A stretch of 64,000 nucleotides of DNA, from contig JABUQX010027490.1 of assembly GCA_015478945.1 (NCBI GenBank), positions 1-64,000 of the forward strand, given 5' to 3'. Of this stretch, positions 13,742 to 27,109 are shown piece by piece (position 1 is the first letter of the stretch; each line of letters begins with the position of its first letter). This DNA comes from Trachelipus rathkii. Its lineage: Eukaryota > Arthropoda > Malacostraca > Isopoda > Trachelipodidae. The notes below the pieces were generated by a model. It made no database searches, had not been told where the DNA came from, and worked only from the letters and a program-made list of their open reading frames with translations. The position numbers and the translations under genes were made by a program.

Positions 13742-15232
13742 CGTGGCGTATTCCAGGAATTTATTTTTCGGGGGGGGCCAACAAAAATGGTTCCTATAAT
13801 ATTATATATATTATATACTACTTAATATATATTATTATTAATATATATATTAATATATAATTCTATTTTATATATATACTACTTAATATTATATACTATA
13901 TATAATTACTTATTACTTATAATATATAATATAAGTATATACTATCTAATATATATAAATATATATATATATAATGCCTATCTATATATATAAATTAATT
14001 ATTATTATCTAATATATAATTAATATATATATATATATAATATAATTATATAAATGGAAGTGAGCAAAATATTAAATTCTCAGACACATTATATATAACA
14101 TATTATAATGATATCTACTTAAAATCATCTTACCTAAATTGTTAAATATTTAAATCGCCTGTGATATATAAACCCAAATCCGAGATATACATCTCAATTT
14201 TATTAAATTTCAATATTTTCGATGTATACAGAGGAGGGCAAGTCCAATAAGTCTTTTTCTCAAGTAGGTTTACAGAATTGTATTTTATCTTTCTCAGTAG
14301 GCTTTCAGAAGTCTCATATGTTGACTCAGCTTCTTTCTCTGAAGTTAAACCTCGGGTAAAAATTGCCAGTATTATTGCAAACAATGATAGTTAATAATAT
14401 TATGGTAAATTGTGTAAACTGCTAAACTCAAGAAAATACTAGTCCATTAATATTTGTTAGGGTATTTTTTGGAGCGACCTGTGGCTTCGATGAAATATAA
14501 TCATTTCAACTTCCATAATATCCTCAATTCTGCTTTTACTAAATCTTCATTTGGGCTTTCGAGATCTTCCTGGTAAAATATGACACAATTCTTTTATCTT
14601 CTCATAATGGCACATTACACCCGTTTGGTATGACAATTGCCATAGGAAAAATTTTAAAAACCTCTCTCCTATAATGCTGATATATTCAAAAATACATTAA
14701 AATATAATAATGTATATATATTATTAATATATAAAAATAGGAATAGTGGAGATAGATAAGTCTGTGGGTTCGGAAAGTAAGGAAATGTTTGGGTCCTTAT
14801 TTTTGGTATTTTGTTAATTATCCTTAGTACATAAGCAATTTCAATTACTTCAGTATTCAGATTCAGATGCGCTTCAGATATATTGTTATGTTCAATCGTA
14901 TTATTATCTAATAGACATTCAGCTTAGTATACGCTCTTAATATGGTGTTAGTTCGTCTCTGACGAAGGTTTCCCTAATGTCATGTTAAGTTTTAGAAGGT
15001 TGGTGGGCGTAATATCAAATATATGTTCCGCAGTAAGGACTTGCCGACGGCTATAGTTGACTATACTCATGTCTTAACTATATAGTTGAGACTTTTCTGC
15101 ACTTTGAATATGTATTATTTAACGGTATAGTGGATTTGAATATGCTAAAGACATCTTGTTGTGTGCCTATCGAACAATTCTCGTGTGGGGCACATTGCGC
15201 TCCGGCGACTGCCCCCCCTAATACGCCACTTG
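13742..15232. mobile_element. Possible hAT-like DNA transposon, degenerate
   Basis: The left end reads GTGGCGTATTCCAGG and then a run of G (13,771-13,778) followed by CCAAC. The right end, reverse-complemented, reads GTGGCGTATTAGGGGGGG. hAT superfamily termini often start CAGTGGCG and run into a G tract, and both ends share TGGCGTATT in inverted orientation about 1.49 kb apart. I could not find a matching 8-bp target-site duplication and saw no transposase. An 80-codon minus-strand ORF inside (14,142-14,384) is unassigned. TA-rich DNA at 13,800-14,050 interrupts the interior. The ends could belong to two different elements. Confidence 0.35.
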
Positions 15233-15795
15233 TTGATATATATAGTATATTTGTTTCTCTACCATTACCAAAAATGAGGGGAAATTCTTATTGCTTAATA
15301 ATATAAGCAACTGAAAGACGAGAGAGTAGAGGGAAGAGATGTAGAGAGAGAGAATAGTAGTGAAGTCGATGAGAAGAGTGTAGAGAGCGAGAGATCAGAC
15401 GGAAGGTATATTATAGTATAAGCGTAGATTAGTGAATTATTATTTGTACTGTTTAAAAAATAATAATATTGTTCTTGGTTTTGATATGTTATAATTATAG
15501 TTGAATAATTAGGCTTTATTTATTATTTATAGTAGTAATATATTTGAATATAATAGAGGTATTTAGTGTAGTAATTCACTTATAGCCTAGTACTGTATTA
15601 ATATTTCTATTCTATGAATTAAAATCCTGTACGCTCATAATTATAATTTAATTATGTTTATTTTTTGACAATATTTTTAGGTTCTTGTCGCCAAAAAGAT
15701 CGAGTTCTAGTATTTAATATAATATATTATAATTTAAACGAAAAAAAGAACACCCAAAAATATTCGTATATCATATCTCATATGATATACTTTTA
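15233..15795. other. Low-copy DNA, no gene seen
   Basis: Includes a purine-rich GAGA-type stretch at about 15,315-15,400 and otherwise featureless AT-rich sequence. Confidence 0.45.
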
Positions 15796-15809
15796 ATATT
15801 TGTGAAATG

Positions 15810-15920
15810 GAAAGATTAGAGAAAATTCGCCTTCTTCTTGGGTCGAACTCACGCTCATGTGACGAGTGAGACAACATTCTGACACTCGCTTTAATACTGA
15901 TGAGCTCTCCTCTATACAAC
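15810..15920 (-). mobile_element. tRNA-derived SINE-like fragment, copy 1
   Basis: On the minus strand a box A-like segment (rc of about 15,886-15,910, containing GAGCTCATCAGTATTAAAGC) is followed about 40 bp later by a box B-like GAGTTCGACCC (rc of 15,840-15,850). After it comes a tail, AAGAAGAAGGCGAATTTTC, shared in diverged form with the copies near 16.2 and 16.5 kb. The shared tail beyond the tRNA-like part argues for a SINE family rather than a tRNA gene. Confidence 0.5.
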
Positions 15921-16174
15921 CCTCAAATAGTTTAGATTTCTAAGAACAGTTTTCTTAAACGACCGAGTCCCCTTAACTAAGGCGATCGTCAATCTCAGGT
16001 ATTTTTATCTACAATATATATATTATCATATACTGCCTAACCTTTACCTCCATTTCCATAATGAATTAGATTATAATATCAGATTATAATACTTATCTAC
16101 TTTATTTTGCCTTTTTGTAGGCTTATTATAATATTGTATAAATAGTATAATTAAGAATTAATTATATATTTATT

Positions 16175-16230
16175 GTAAAGAAAATTGCCTTCTCTGGGGT
16201 CGAATCAACTCGCTACTTGAGTAAGTAATA
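16175..16230 (-). mobile_element. tRNA-derived SINE-like fragment, copy 2 (truncated)
   Basis: The minus strand carries a box B-like GATTCGACCCC (rc of 16,197-16,207) followed by AGAGAAGGCAATTTTC, the same tail as copies 1 and 3. The box A half is not recognisable, so the copy is truncated or decayed. Confidence 0.45.
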
Positions 16231-16433
16231 GGTTTTAACTTTATATAACTTATACCTAAATTATATAATGGTCTATTGCAATATCTCTATAAATATATTA
16301 TGTATTTACATGCTTATAAATCTTACTGAAAGAGGGAAGGAACAGGTGTGGAAATAACAACTGTTGAAATATCGCCTTGAAGGGGGCTACGTCAGTTTTT
16401 AAAACTGCTGTTTCTTGATTTAACTATTTTTGG

Positions 16434-16535
16434 GGTTAAGGAATAGCTCAGTCTAGTTAAGCGTCCTCGAGTATGTCGGTCTCGCTTCGCAACATGTGTT
16501 GGTTCGACCCAAGAGAGGGCATTTTCTTTACCTTC
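16434..16535 (+). mobile_element. tRNA-derived SINE-like element, copy 3 (best preserved)
   Basis: Plus-strand box A region TAGCTCAGTCTAGTTAAGCG starts at 16,444, and a near-consensus box B GGTTCGACCC lies at 16,501-16,510. Spacing suits an internal RNA polymerase III promoter. The tail AAGAGAGGGCATTTTC follows at once instead of a pairing acceptor stem, so this is not a functional tRNA gene. It lies opposite in orientation to copy 2, about 210 bp away. Confidence 0.55.
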
Positions 16536-16619
16536 CCAATATAGTTCTTTATTTACTATTATCCTCAAGTTTTAAGACTGCGGGTATATTTGCAAAAGAT
16601 TTATATACATCTTTTATAA

Positions 16620-16745
16620 TATGATTAATTAATTGTAATATATAATATTATATATATATATCTATTATATATATACTATTCTATATTATATATTTAATAT
16701 ATTAATATATATATATATCATACTTATATCTATCTATATATAGTA
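16620..16745. repeat. (TA)n microsatellite
   Basis: Interrupted TA block between the SINE-like copies. Confidence 0.8.
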
Positions 16746-17405
16746 TATTTTAGTGAATATTAATCATCTAATTTATATATAGTTAATAATATAAATTAAA
16801 AATTAAAATAATATTTTTTGTTATCAGACATATCATACCCAGCATATCAATAAGACTATATGAATACCAATGTATATATATGAATCTGTGTGTGTTTCGT
16901 GACCTTTGATATAATATCATAATAGTAATAATAACTTATTTTATTTCAACGCATATTGGCATCCTGAAGATTATTATTAATTTTAATTGTTTGACATACC
17001 TTAAAAAAGCACCAATATATATGAAAGACATTCAAAATTATATATATATTCTATATATTCAATTACTTGTAATTAATTATTCAACTACTATCATTTTATT
17101 TATATATATTTATTATATATAAAAAATTTAAATATATACATTCTTTATATATATTCATACAATAAGTACAAAATCTCTTTCACTATATAATATATACTAT
17201 ATATATGATTTATATATATATATGTCTTATTAAGATCCTCATCATATTAAACTATAAAGTATTAGTAACAATAGTTATAATGCTGCACATGATATACTGT
17301 AATACGCAATTGATTTTAGGCTATTATATGGTATCTACCAAATATCAGGACGAGCATATTGCATACTTTACCGCATTTATTTATATAGTAAGCTAAGTTT
17401 CCTTA
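16746..17405. other. AT-rich intergenic DNA, nothing recognised
   Basis: Short TA runs near 17,095-17,125 and 17,185-17,225. A 63-codon ORF at 17,205 starts inside TA sequence and has no recognisable domain. Confidence 0.45.
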
Positions 17406-17407
17406 TA

Positions 17408-17500
17408 ATAGGCGTTAAGGCGTCCGATACTGTCAGCTTCTTCTCATCTCGAGCAAATATGCTCGCTATGTTTTCGACCCCATGCAGTAGAAAGTATGTA
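17408..17500 (+). mobile_element. Weak tRNA-derived SINE-like fragment, copy 4
   Basis: GTTAAGGCGTCCGATAC at about 17,414-17,430 resembles the box A side of copy 3 (GTTAAGCGTCC), and TTTTCGACCCC at 17,471-17,481 resembles box B. The common tail seen in copies 1-3 is not clear, so this is the least certain member. Confidence 0.3.
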
Positions 17501-17739
17501 GATAGAGTGAGATAAATTATGTTCTATGTATCGCTTTCAGCTCACAAGATTGATATGTTTCACGTTAAGTTATCATTGTTAAGCTCTAATAGTCGCTCAA
17601 AGTCGTGTTTTAAAGAGGTAGCTTGCTCGGTCTCTATATTCTTGCGATGATTATTTATTGTCCATACTATTATAATATATAGAGTTAATAGTTTGATATT
17701 CCTTAGGTTTTGTAGCATTATCAGATATTTCTGTATAAT

Positions 17740-18130
17740 ACTTAATTAATATCTATAATATATATATATCATATTAATATATCATTATATATATTTTCAT
17801 ATTATATTTCATATAATAATATATATATATAATATACTAATATTAATATTATCTACTTATTATAATTTATTAATGTATATATTCTTTATAAATTATATAA
17901 ATATATATAATTAATTAAATATAATTATGATATAAATATGAAATGTACATATAATACTCATAATATATATCTTATATATTATATAGTATATATATTATAA
18001 TTATATATATATATATATATAATATATATATATATAATATATTTATAATATATCTTATATTATATATATCTATATTACTTATATATTATAATTATATATA
18101 TAATTTTAATAATATCATATATTAATAATA
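17740..18130. repeat. (TA)n-rich block
   Basis: TA sequence with TTA, CTA and ATAA interruptions and no coding potential. Confidence 0.85.
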
Positions 18131-18249
18131 TATGATTAGACATACCACTATACTTCAGCGTTCAGAGCCCTCATATCTAGGAGGGGTGTACACTGATTAA
18201 TGTCATGGATATAAGCAGACGTGAGTCAAAGCCCTCAATGGAGAGAAAT

Positions 18250-18600
18250 ATAATATTAATCATATATATATATATTACTCTTAAGTATATTATATATATA
18301 TCTATAATATTAATATATATATATATTATCTTCGTTCTAAGGCATCCTAACTTATATATAATTATTTCTTTTATTTTAAGATCCTATTAATTAATATATT
18401 TATTTAATCTATTATTATTTCATTATATTATATATGAAATATTATATAATATATTAATTATATTATATATTATATATAAATATTAATATTATTCATATAT
18501 ATATATAATATATTATATTATATATTATTATATCTAATATTATCTAATATATATATATATATATATTATCTATAATATACTATATATATATATATATTGA
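18250..18600. repeat. (TA)n-rich block
   Basis: Continuation of TA-rich sequence after a ~120-bp unique piece (18,135-18,245) that shows no feature. Confidence 0.8.
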
Positions 18601-18799
18601 TTTGTACATTTTAGTTAAAATTAATACCCTTAATGAATAATCTATATACTAATTAGTAATTTATTAGTGGGCTAAATCGACATAAAAAATGAGTTAGTTA
18701 AATCTATTGTAATATTTTTGTTATAAATCATAGTAAACTAAAATTACAAATAAATAAGAGATATTCTAAGATATTTTCACTGAAGCTTGTTGAATAATT

Positions 18800-21115
18800 A
18801 AATTATATACTTATTAATATTATATTATATTATATATTATATAATATTATTATATATAATATATTATTAATTTAATTAATTATTATTATATATTTTATTA
18901 TTATTAATTATTTTTAATTATATTATTATTTATTATTATTATTATATATTATATATATAATTTTTTATATATTATATTTAATTCATTATTCATTATTATT
19001 ATTATTTTTATTATCATTTATTAATTTTATTATTATTATAAAATTCTAATATTATTTTATTATTATTATAAATTAATTATTATTTATTAGTTACATTTAT
19101 ATTATATTCAATTTTACATTATTATTATTTAATAAATAAATATTCTATCCCATATTATTATATTATTTTATTTAATTATTAATTATTATATTTCTATTAT
19201 TCTATTATTATATATTATTTAATTTACTGTGCAACTGTATATGTTTGCTATTGCAAGCATGCTAGTTTATTAAGTGGGATTGTTAATAAAATTTTTATTT
19301 TTGTTAAAAAATTGATAAAATTTTTAGTATTTTCTTCTATTTAATTAAATCTTTTGATTATTATATTATATACGGTAGTTTATAATACTTGAAAATTAAA
19401 ACAATTATTGATTTATTTAAGTGTAATTAATAAAATATAATATAGTATATATAATATTATTATTTATAATATTAAATATAATATTATATATATATATATA
19501 GTATTAATATTTATATATTAATAATTTATATATATATATCTATAATATATACTTATGATATATTTATATATATAATATATATATAATATATTATATAATA
19601 TATATAATTATATATATATAATTTATAGTATATATATATATATTCATCTATGTATATTTTTATAATATATATTATATTTTATATTAATAATTAATCTTAT
19701 ATTAATTAATATATTATATATACTATACTATATAATTAATATTAATATATATATTAATTATATATATATATTATAATATTAATATATATTTATTAGATAT
19801 ATATATATATACTATATTATTATTATATATTATATTATTATATATATATATTATATTATATATATCGTATATATATAATATTATATTAATATATATATAT
19901 ATATAATATATATATAATTCTTATGATATTGAATTTAATCTATTATATAATATATTATTATATTAATATTATATATATATATATCTATATATATATAGAT
20001 CTAATATTGTATATATAATATATATATCTAATATATTTTAATATATATTATTATAGATATATATTATATCTATATATTATAAATATTCTTTAATATCTCT
20101 ATTATATATATGTATATATATATATATCTCTTATTATATTTAATATATAATATATATTATCTTAATTCTTGTGATCTTAATATATTATATATTATATATC
20201 TATATATTCTATTATTATAAACTTTGTATATATATTTGCAGACTGATATTTTAATAAAATATAATATTACTGATATTTATCAAATTTATAATATTTTCAT
20301 AATATTTGATATGTAATTTTATATTATTATATATATATATATTATTATATATATTATATAATAATATTAATACTTTATATACTATATATATACTATTCTA
20401 TATATTATTATTATATAATTCTATATAATATATATAATATATATTATATATATTATTATTCATTATTTCATAATCTATTAATTATATTATATCAATATAT
20501 ATATAAAATCAATTGCAATATCTAAGCTTAAATATTAATATATTAATTATATATTACTATTATAATATATATTATTATAATATATACCATATATCTATAT
20601 ATTCATCTTTCTATATATATATATCTAATATCTATATTATTTTAATATTAATATATATATTATATATCATAATATATTATATATATAATATATATATATT
20701 TACTATATATATACTATATATATATATAATCGTATTAAAACACACTAACAATAAATATATATATATATTATTTTATATATATTATAATACATATTAATTT
20801 TAATATTAAGTATATGTGTAGTGTATGTGTTGTGTGGTCAAGTATTGCCATTGCAATATTACTTTTCTATTATATATATATAATATTTATAATACATTCA
20901 TATATTTAATTATATATATTATATTATATTTATTATATATTATATATATATTATATATATACTTATATATATATATATATATATTTTATAATTCTATATA
21001 TTATATATATAATATTTTATTATATTATATAATATATATTATATTGTAATATATAATATATTTATATTCTATCTATAACTATACTAGTATATATGATATA
21101 TATATATAATATGGA
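18800..21115. repeat. Extended TA and TTA simple-sequence domain
   Basis: About 2.3 kb dominated by TA (about 18,810-18,870, 19,430-20,510, 20,560-21,110) and TTA (about 18,870-19,225) repeats, with only short unique islands (about 19,225-19,430 and 20,810-20,865). Frames of 94 codons (20,513) and 74 codons (20,825) consist of Ile/Tyr repeats and are not genes. Confidence 0.9.
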
Positions 21116-21555
21116 ATCAGAATTCTCCAATAATAATAATTTTGAGATGATGTACGGGACGGTGGGCAAAATTGTCTGTCCAATCAACTCTAGATCTGAA
21201 ATATGGAAAACACTAACTATAGGGATTTCCAGAAAACGATTTTTTTAATTTTTTTTTTATTTAAACACTTGTCACCTCACCACCACTCAAGAGCAGAGCC
21301 CTATTCAAGGAGGGATGTATTGTCAATATGGTATTTCGTCGCCAGTAGCTGTGTATTGATGGCGACATATTTTTTATATCACCTTTAATAGGAAAAAGAT
21401 AAAGACCTACATTAACTTACCAGAGTTTGGAAAATTAAATTCCAGTTCTAGGCAAAAGGCAAAAATGACTAGATACATGATATTTGAAAATGTGAAAGAT
21501 TTAATAAAGTGGGAAATATAGAAGGAATAATGTTTCAAACTTTACATGCAGAGTA
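21116..21555. other. Low-copy DNA, no gene supported
   Basis: Moderate-GC unique sequence between the TA domain and the minisatellite. The 61-codon plus-strand ORF at 21,203 has no recognisable domain. Confidence 0.45.
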
Positions 21556-21557
21556 CA

Positions 21558-22050
21558 TGTGGGAATTGACATTGTTCCAAGTCTGGAATGAGATAGATTG
21601 ACATTGTTACCAAGTCTGGAATGAGATAGATTGACATTGCTACCAAGTCTAGAATGAGATAGGTTGACATTGTTACCAAGTCTTGAATGAAAAGATTGAA
21701 ATTGTGCCAAGCCTGGGATGAGAGAAATTAACATTGTGCCAAGTCTGGGAGCAGATAGATTGACATTGTGCCAAGACTGGAATGAGAAAAATTAACGTTA
21801 TTGTCAAGTCTGGAATGAGAGAGATTGACATTGTGCCAAGTCTGGGATGAGAGAAATTGACATTGTTGCCAAGTCTGAGGACAGACAGATTGACATTGTA
21901 TAAAGGCTGGAATGAGAGAAATTGACATTGTTGACAAGTCTGAGATGAGAGAGATTGACATTGGTGCCAAGTCTGAGATGAGAGAGATTGGCATTAATGC
22001 CCAGTTTGTGATAAAATAATTATTTATTGACATTGTTACCAAGTCTTTGA
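21558..22050. repeat. 33-bp minisatellite, about 15 copies
   Basis: Tandem units of about 33 bp on the pattern GACATTGTTACCAAGTC followed by TGGAATGAGATAGATT. Copies differ by substitutions (GGAATGAG, GGGATGAG, TGAGATGAG) and by small indels. Because 33 is divisible by three, the minus strand reads as a repetitive Ser/Leu/Asn/Arg peptide over long stretches. That is a by-product of period length, not evidence for a gene. Confidence 0.9.
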
Positions 22051-22182
22051 CGAAATCGTTGAACAATTTAAAAAAAAAAATGAGACTCAATATGAGACTA
22101 GAGAGGTTAGTAGAGCAGTGTACTATGTGATGGGGATAGTTTAAGGAGAGTAAAGAGACACTTTTCTGTTCAAAAAGAGATT

Positions 22183-22183
<1 letters not shown>

Positions 22184-22260
<77 letters not shown>
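22184..22260. repeat. (GA)38 microsatellite
   Basis: Uninterrupted GA dinucleotide run of 77 bp, 130 bp after the minisatellite. On the minus strand it reads as alternating Ser-Leu. Confidence 0.97.
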
Positions 22261-22262
<2 letters not shown>

Positions 22263-22685
22263 GATAAGTATGAAGGCCCTAGACTCCACCCTTTAAAGAA
22301 GAGTTGCATGAATGAAACCTCTTTAGATGTGTGGAAGACACTACAAGCAATAATTAACTACTCCCTTAAACAGAACAAACGACTGGAGTGGTATGAAAAA
22401 GTTCTGAAGGATTCTCAGATTACCCAACCTCTTAGAAACTTCTAGAGAAACAATGTAATCATTTTAAAAAGATTATATTATGAGAAAATAGGTGAAGAGG
22501 TTCGAGTTAGTTTGGAAGATTTTGTTTGATAGAAGTTTAAGAAACTTAGTTTTTGAGGCAAAGAGAGAGAGAAATGTGTTTTTTTTTCTGTTACCAGTTT
22601 AGATTAGCTGAGATCAGAGATTAGTTGTTTAGCTTTTTGTTAGTTGCTTAAAGATTATAGAAAAAGACTCGCAGAAACTTGCCGA
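22261..22685. other. Low-copy DNA, no gene seen
   Basis: Unique sequence of moderate GC between the GA run and the next TA block. No ORF or known repeat was recognised. Confidence 0.45.
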
Positions 22686-22708
22686 TGTATATATATTATA
22701 TATATTAT

Positions 22709-22745
<37 letters not shown>

Positions 22746-23078
22746 ATATAATATATATATATAATATCTATTTTATTTATTTTATATATATTAAATATAT
22801 AATACGGTATATATATCCTATTATATATATATATATTATTTATATATATATTTATATATATATATAATATATATATATATTATATATATCTATATTATAT
22901 ATATTATATATATATCATATATAATATATATATATATATTGTATATATATATATATTAATATTAGTTATATTATTATATTATATTTATATTGTCATATTA
23001 TATAAATAAAATTTATATTATATTTATATTAATATATATATTTTAATATATATATATAATAATTAATAATATATTAAT

Positions 23079-23109
<31 letters not shown>

Positions 23110-23580
23110 TATATTATACGGTACTATATATATATTATATTATATATATATATAATATATATAATCATATATAATATATATATATCTATAATATATTATA
23201 TATATATCAGTCTATCATATATATATTATATTAATTATATATTATATATATTAATAATATATATACTTATATATATATATTATTATTATATTTATATTAA
23301 TAATATTATAATATATATATATATATCATATATTTATTATATATTATAGATATTATTATATATATATATATAAATTATATATATATATATAAGTAAGTAT
23401 TATATATATATAGAAACCTAATATAACATTATTAAAATTATTTAATTATTTTTATATTAATTGTAAAGAAATTAGATATCTATTATTATATATATATATA
23501 TATATAAATATTATATTATATTATATTATATATATATATATATTAATATTATATATATATATATATTATATTATATATGA
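22686..23580. repeat. (TA)n microsatellite block
   Basis: Nearly 900 bp of TA with TTA, CATA and GTA interruptions and a short AT-rich unique piece at about 23,410-23,480. Confidence 0.9.
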
Positions 23581-23785
23581 TGAGCGCTAACCCTGCTATA
23601 ATAGAAGAACCGACAGATATGAGTCAGAGAGTATAATTGCGGGTAAGAATGAAAATTTAAAATGTTTAAAGAGTTTACTTCGTGTTTATCAGCACGGTCA
23701 TCAAAGAATTAATAGCATATTCAATTTAGAGTTATTTTTCAATTTCAGCCCAACGATACAGGATTATTTAAGTGGTGTTCGTCAA
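23581..23785. other. Short unique island, nothing recognised
   Basis: About 200 bp of mixed composition between two TA blocks, without a motif I can name. Confidence 0.4.
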
Positions 23786-24470
23786 TAATATATATATAAT
23801 ATATAATATATATATTATATATATTATTAATATATTATAATAATATATATAAATTATATATACTATATATATATATATATATATAGTATAAGTATACTAT
23901 ATTATATATATATATATATAATATATATATATTATATACTATATATATATTATTATCACTATATATTTTAAATATAGTAGAGGTATATATTGATTAATAT
24001 TTATTTCCTGTATATTATATATATATATATATATAATATTATATTATAATATTAATTAATTATAATATATTACTATATATATATACTTATTTACTAATAT
24101 AAATCTATATATATTATTAATTATATTTTAAATATATTTTAATATGTATATTTAGTATATAATATATATATTATATTATATATAATTTTATTTCTAATTA
24201 TATATATATTAATATATATTAATCATTTTATATATATATAATATATTATATATAATATTAATCGTATTATATTATATATATATTATTTAATATATATTAA
24301 TATTATAGTATATATATAATATCATTAATATATAATAAATTATTATATCAATATATTATATTTATATATTAATTAATATATATATATATATATATATATT
24401 ATAATTATATTATTAATATTATATTTATATAATATATTTTTTTTTTTTTTTTATTTATTTTTTTTTTTAA
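23786..24470. repeat. (TA)n block ending in poly-T
   Basis: TA-rich sequence followed by a T-rich run with only a few A interruptions at about 24,437-24,470. Confidence 0.85.
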
Positions 24471-24534
24471 ACAGTTGTCACTATATTCTTATATATCTTA
24501 ACATATCTATTCATCTGACACACTATAGGGCATT

Positions 24535-24605
24535 CTATATATATATATATATATATCTATATTATATTATATATATATATATCTATATATATTTATATAT
24601 ATTTC
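24535..24605. repeat. (TA)n microsatellite
   Basis: Short TA block with CTA interruptions. Confidence 0.8.
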
Positions 24606-24639
24606 TATTTTCTTTTTTTTTAATACCTTTCATTCCTAA

Positions 24640-26100
24640 ATATGGGCATTCTGGTTGTTCTTCCAACGAAAAATGATATAGTTAAATAGAAGACATGACT
24701 TTAAGTTAAAAAAAAACACCCACCCCACCCATCCTACTCCTCCATACCTTTAGTTGCGAGAAGGCACAGTCAATAATCAACATAAGGCTTTAATATCTGA
24801 AGGATCACAACTGTGGAATCCGTCAGGGTGGGTTATCTGGGACAGTTCCTACAATCATACCCTCCAAAACCACGTAACTTCACTCTTATGTTGCACCTCT
24901 TCTCGCCTCCTGCAAACTCAACATTCTTTCCCTTCGACATTCTTTCCTGATCATTTACTCTTCCTTTGGTTAAAGTGATAGATTCAGACACTCACCACTA
25001 GACATCCTCTACCCACTATTATCCATCCTTCCCATTATGACAAACCATCTTAATACACTCTCATTTGTTTCTATTTAGGTCTTCTTCAACACCACCTAAC
25101 ACGTTATTCTCATTTTATTAATTTTCTCAACCTAACACGTTCTATAAGAATTTCCCATCTGCCACAGGATTGTACTTAGATCTATAACCTCTTATTCACA
25201 ACAAGTTTAGTTGCTTCTCTCCAATCTTTGGAACTATACAATCCATACGCTTGTTTCACAACTTCCATATCCATTAAATCCCCAATTTCGACTCCATTCT
25301 TGATCATTTTCACCAGTAATACCATCTATAACCTTGTATTTACCATTTCTTGCCACTTTTTCACTCTACTATTATCCTCCCAACTATGACTCATCGAAAT
25401 ACTATTCTTTTTACACTATCAATCTAAACTCATCAACCAACGCACTCCGTATCATTTCTTGTCATTCCTGGAATAAATGTGCAGATTTTCGGAGTGTTCC
25501 ATCCAAACTCTTCCTAACATCCATTTCTTCAGTCACCAAGGCAATCATCCTATTCATTATTCTTTTAAGATTCCTCATATCTCTTTCTTTACTTGCGCAC
25601 TTCATCGAAGAGCTTCCAATTCCCTTGTAAGTCCTTTTCAATCTAAGCCTCTACTTCAAGCAGGGGCTCGTTGTATCATCTTGCTCTTCTAGTAATATTA
25701 CCTCTTTTTTCCTCCTATGGGAACATCTTTTAGTTTCTATTTTTTTTATTCTTTCATATAATATTTCATTCTAGGTAATACTATTCCTAAGCAAGTTCTT
25801 GGTATAAGGCCAATTGACTAAGCGAATTGCAATCCACCACATTGACAATTCCTGATTTTTGCAATGATAACAGATGAAGCACTGCGCAAGAAGCATCATC
25901 TCGGTGGATTTGATTGATCAAGCGTGCGAAGTTTTGAATGATAGTTTACATACTACGAGAAACACATTAAGACAATGGAAGAGAATTTATAGTATTGAAA
26001 ACAGTGTATACGAAGATCACGTAGCTTTGCGAATGTGAAAAGATTGCATTTGGCACCGCATGCCGGAAAAGTAAAGGTATCAAAGTTCAATCCGATATCT
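24640..26100. other. GC-enriched low-copy region of unknown content
   Basis: The composition is clearly less AT-rich than the neighbours. The plus strand is C/T-rich from 24,740 to 25,760. Frames of 74 codons (24,754), 98 codons (25,334) and 71 codons (25,477) are open on the plus strand, but none matches a family I recognise and two overlap each other. They may be remnants of a transposon read from either strand, or UTR/intron sequence. Nothing can be assigned. Confidence 0.3.
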
Positions 26101-27105
26101 TACGTATATATATATAATATGTAGCTCTTAAATATGCCTATGTAGAGTTACCTTACTTATTTATATATTATTATATCATTCAAATGAGTTGGACTGCCTA
26201 AGACGCTATTTCATAAGGGTATTTCATGTCGTATTATAGACAGCATATTCAGATTATTGCTATACAAATGAATGTCGTATGCTCACATATAGTGAGCGTG
26301 GGATTGAGATAAGCACGATGATAAGATATAGCTCAGACGTATATATATATAGAAATTTTTCATTATATTTATATATTATTATATAACCCTAATGATATGT
26401 ATATTATATACCGCACCTATATATAGATATTTCGTTTAGATTTCAAGAGACGCTTGTAACGTTCTAGACGAATGGTTTAAATTAATAAAGTATGTAAATA
26501 TATTATTGTATTTATTATATATAGAGATATCGAATGTCAAATCTCACAAAGTCAAACTTATTATCTATAATATATAGATTAAGCAGATTGGTAGTACACG
26601 ATGTGTATATCAGATAATATGTAAACAGAAGTTTCGAGTTATTTTATTTAGTCAGTGAGATGAGAATTTATACTATATATAATATATTATATAATAATAA
26701 ACATACTAACATAATATAATATTTCAGCTAAGGATAGAAACAATACGGGGATGACGAGTTTAAATTTAAGAGTTATTTTTCGTAAATTGTTATGATTAGG
26801 AATCATAATAATGTTGGTGAACTTTTAAAGAAAACAGTCTTACCTGTATATTTACATCATGTGGGTGAGAACTATATTATAATATTGGAGATCAAACTCT
26901 AAATTATCAATACTTTAAGAGTTAAGAAAAATTCATAAAAAACTAGATGAATTGTAGAAAGAAAAAAAAGTTTCTTGGAAATCTATTGGAATTTATTTTA
27001 ACCTGAAATATGAAAAAATTGAAAAACACACATAGAAGTTATCAATTTACAAGGAATGGAACACTATCTATGCTCTACCCTCCGTCAATCGATTAGTAAT
27101 TAACT
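26101..27105. other. Low-copy AT-rich DNA, no gene seen
   Basis: Mixed sequence with scattered short TA runs (about 26,105-26,120, 26,340-26,352, 26,670-26,700). No gene, RNA or transposon was recognised. Confidence 0.45.
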
Positions 27106-27109
27106 TAAT

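Noticed and set aside
16441..16515. Possible functional tRNA gene
   Set aside because: A and B boxes are present, but the sequence after box B does not pair with a 5' acceptor stem and a tail shared with neighbouring copies follows, which fits a SINE better.
20513..21049. Tyr/Ile-rich frames that look like membrane peptides
   Set aside because: They are direct translations of (TA)n microsatellite sequence.
21728..22309. 193-codon minus-strand frame, Ser-Leu repeats followed by Ser/Asn/Leu-rich repeats
   Set aside because: It is generated by the (GA)n run and the 33-bp minisatellite, both of which preserve frame by period length. There is no domain.
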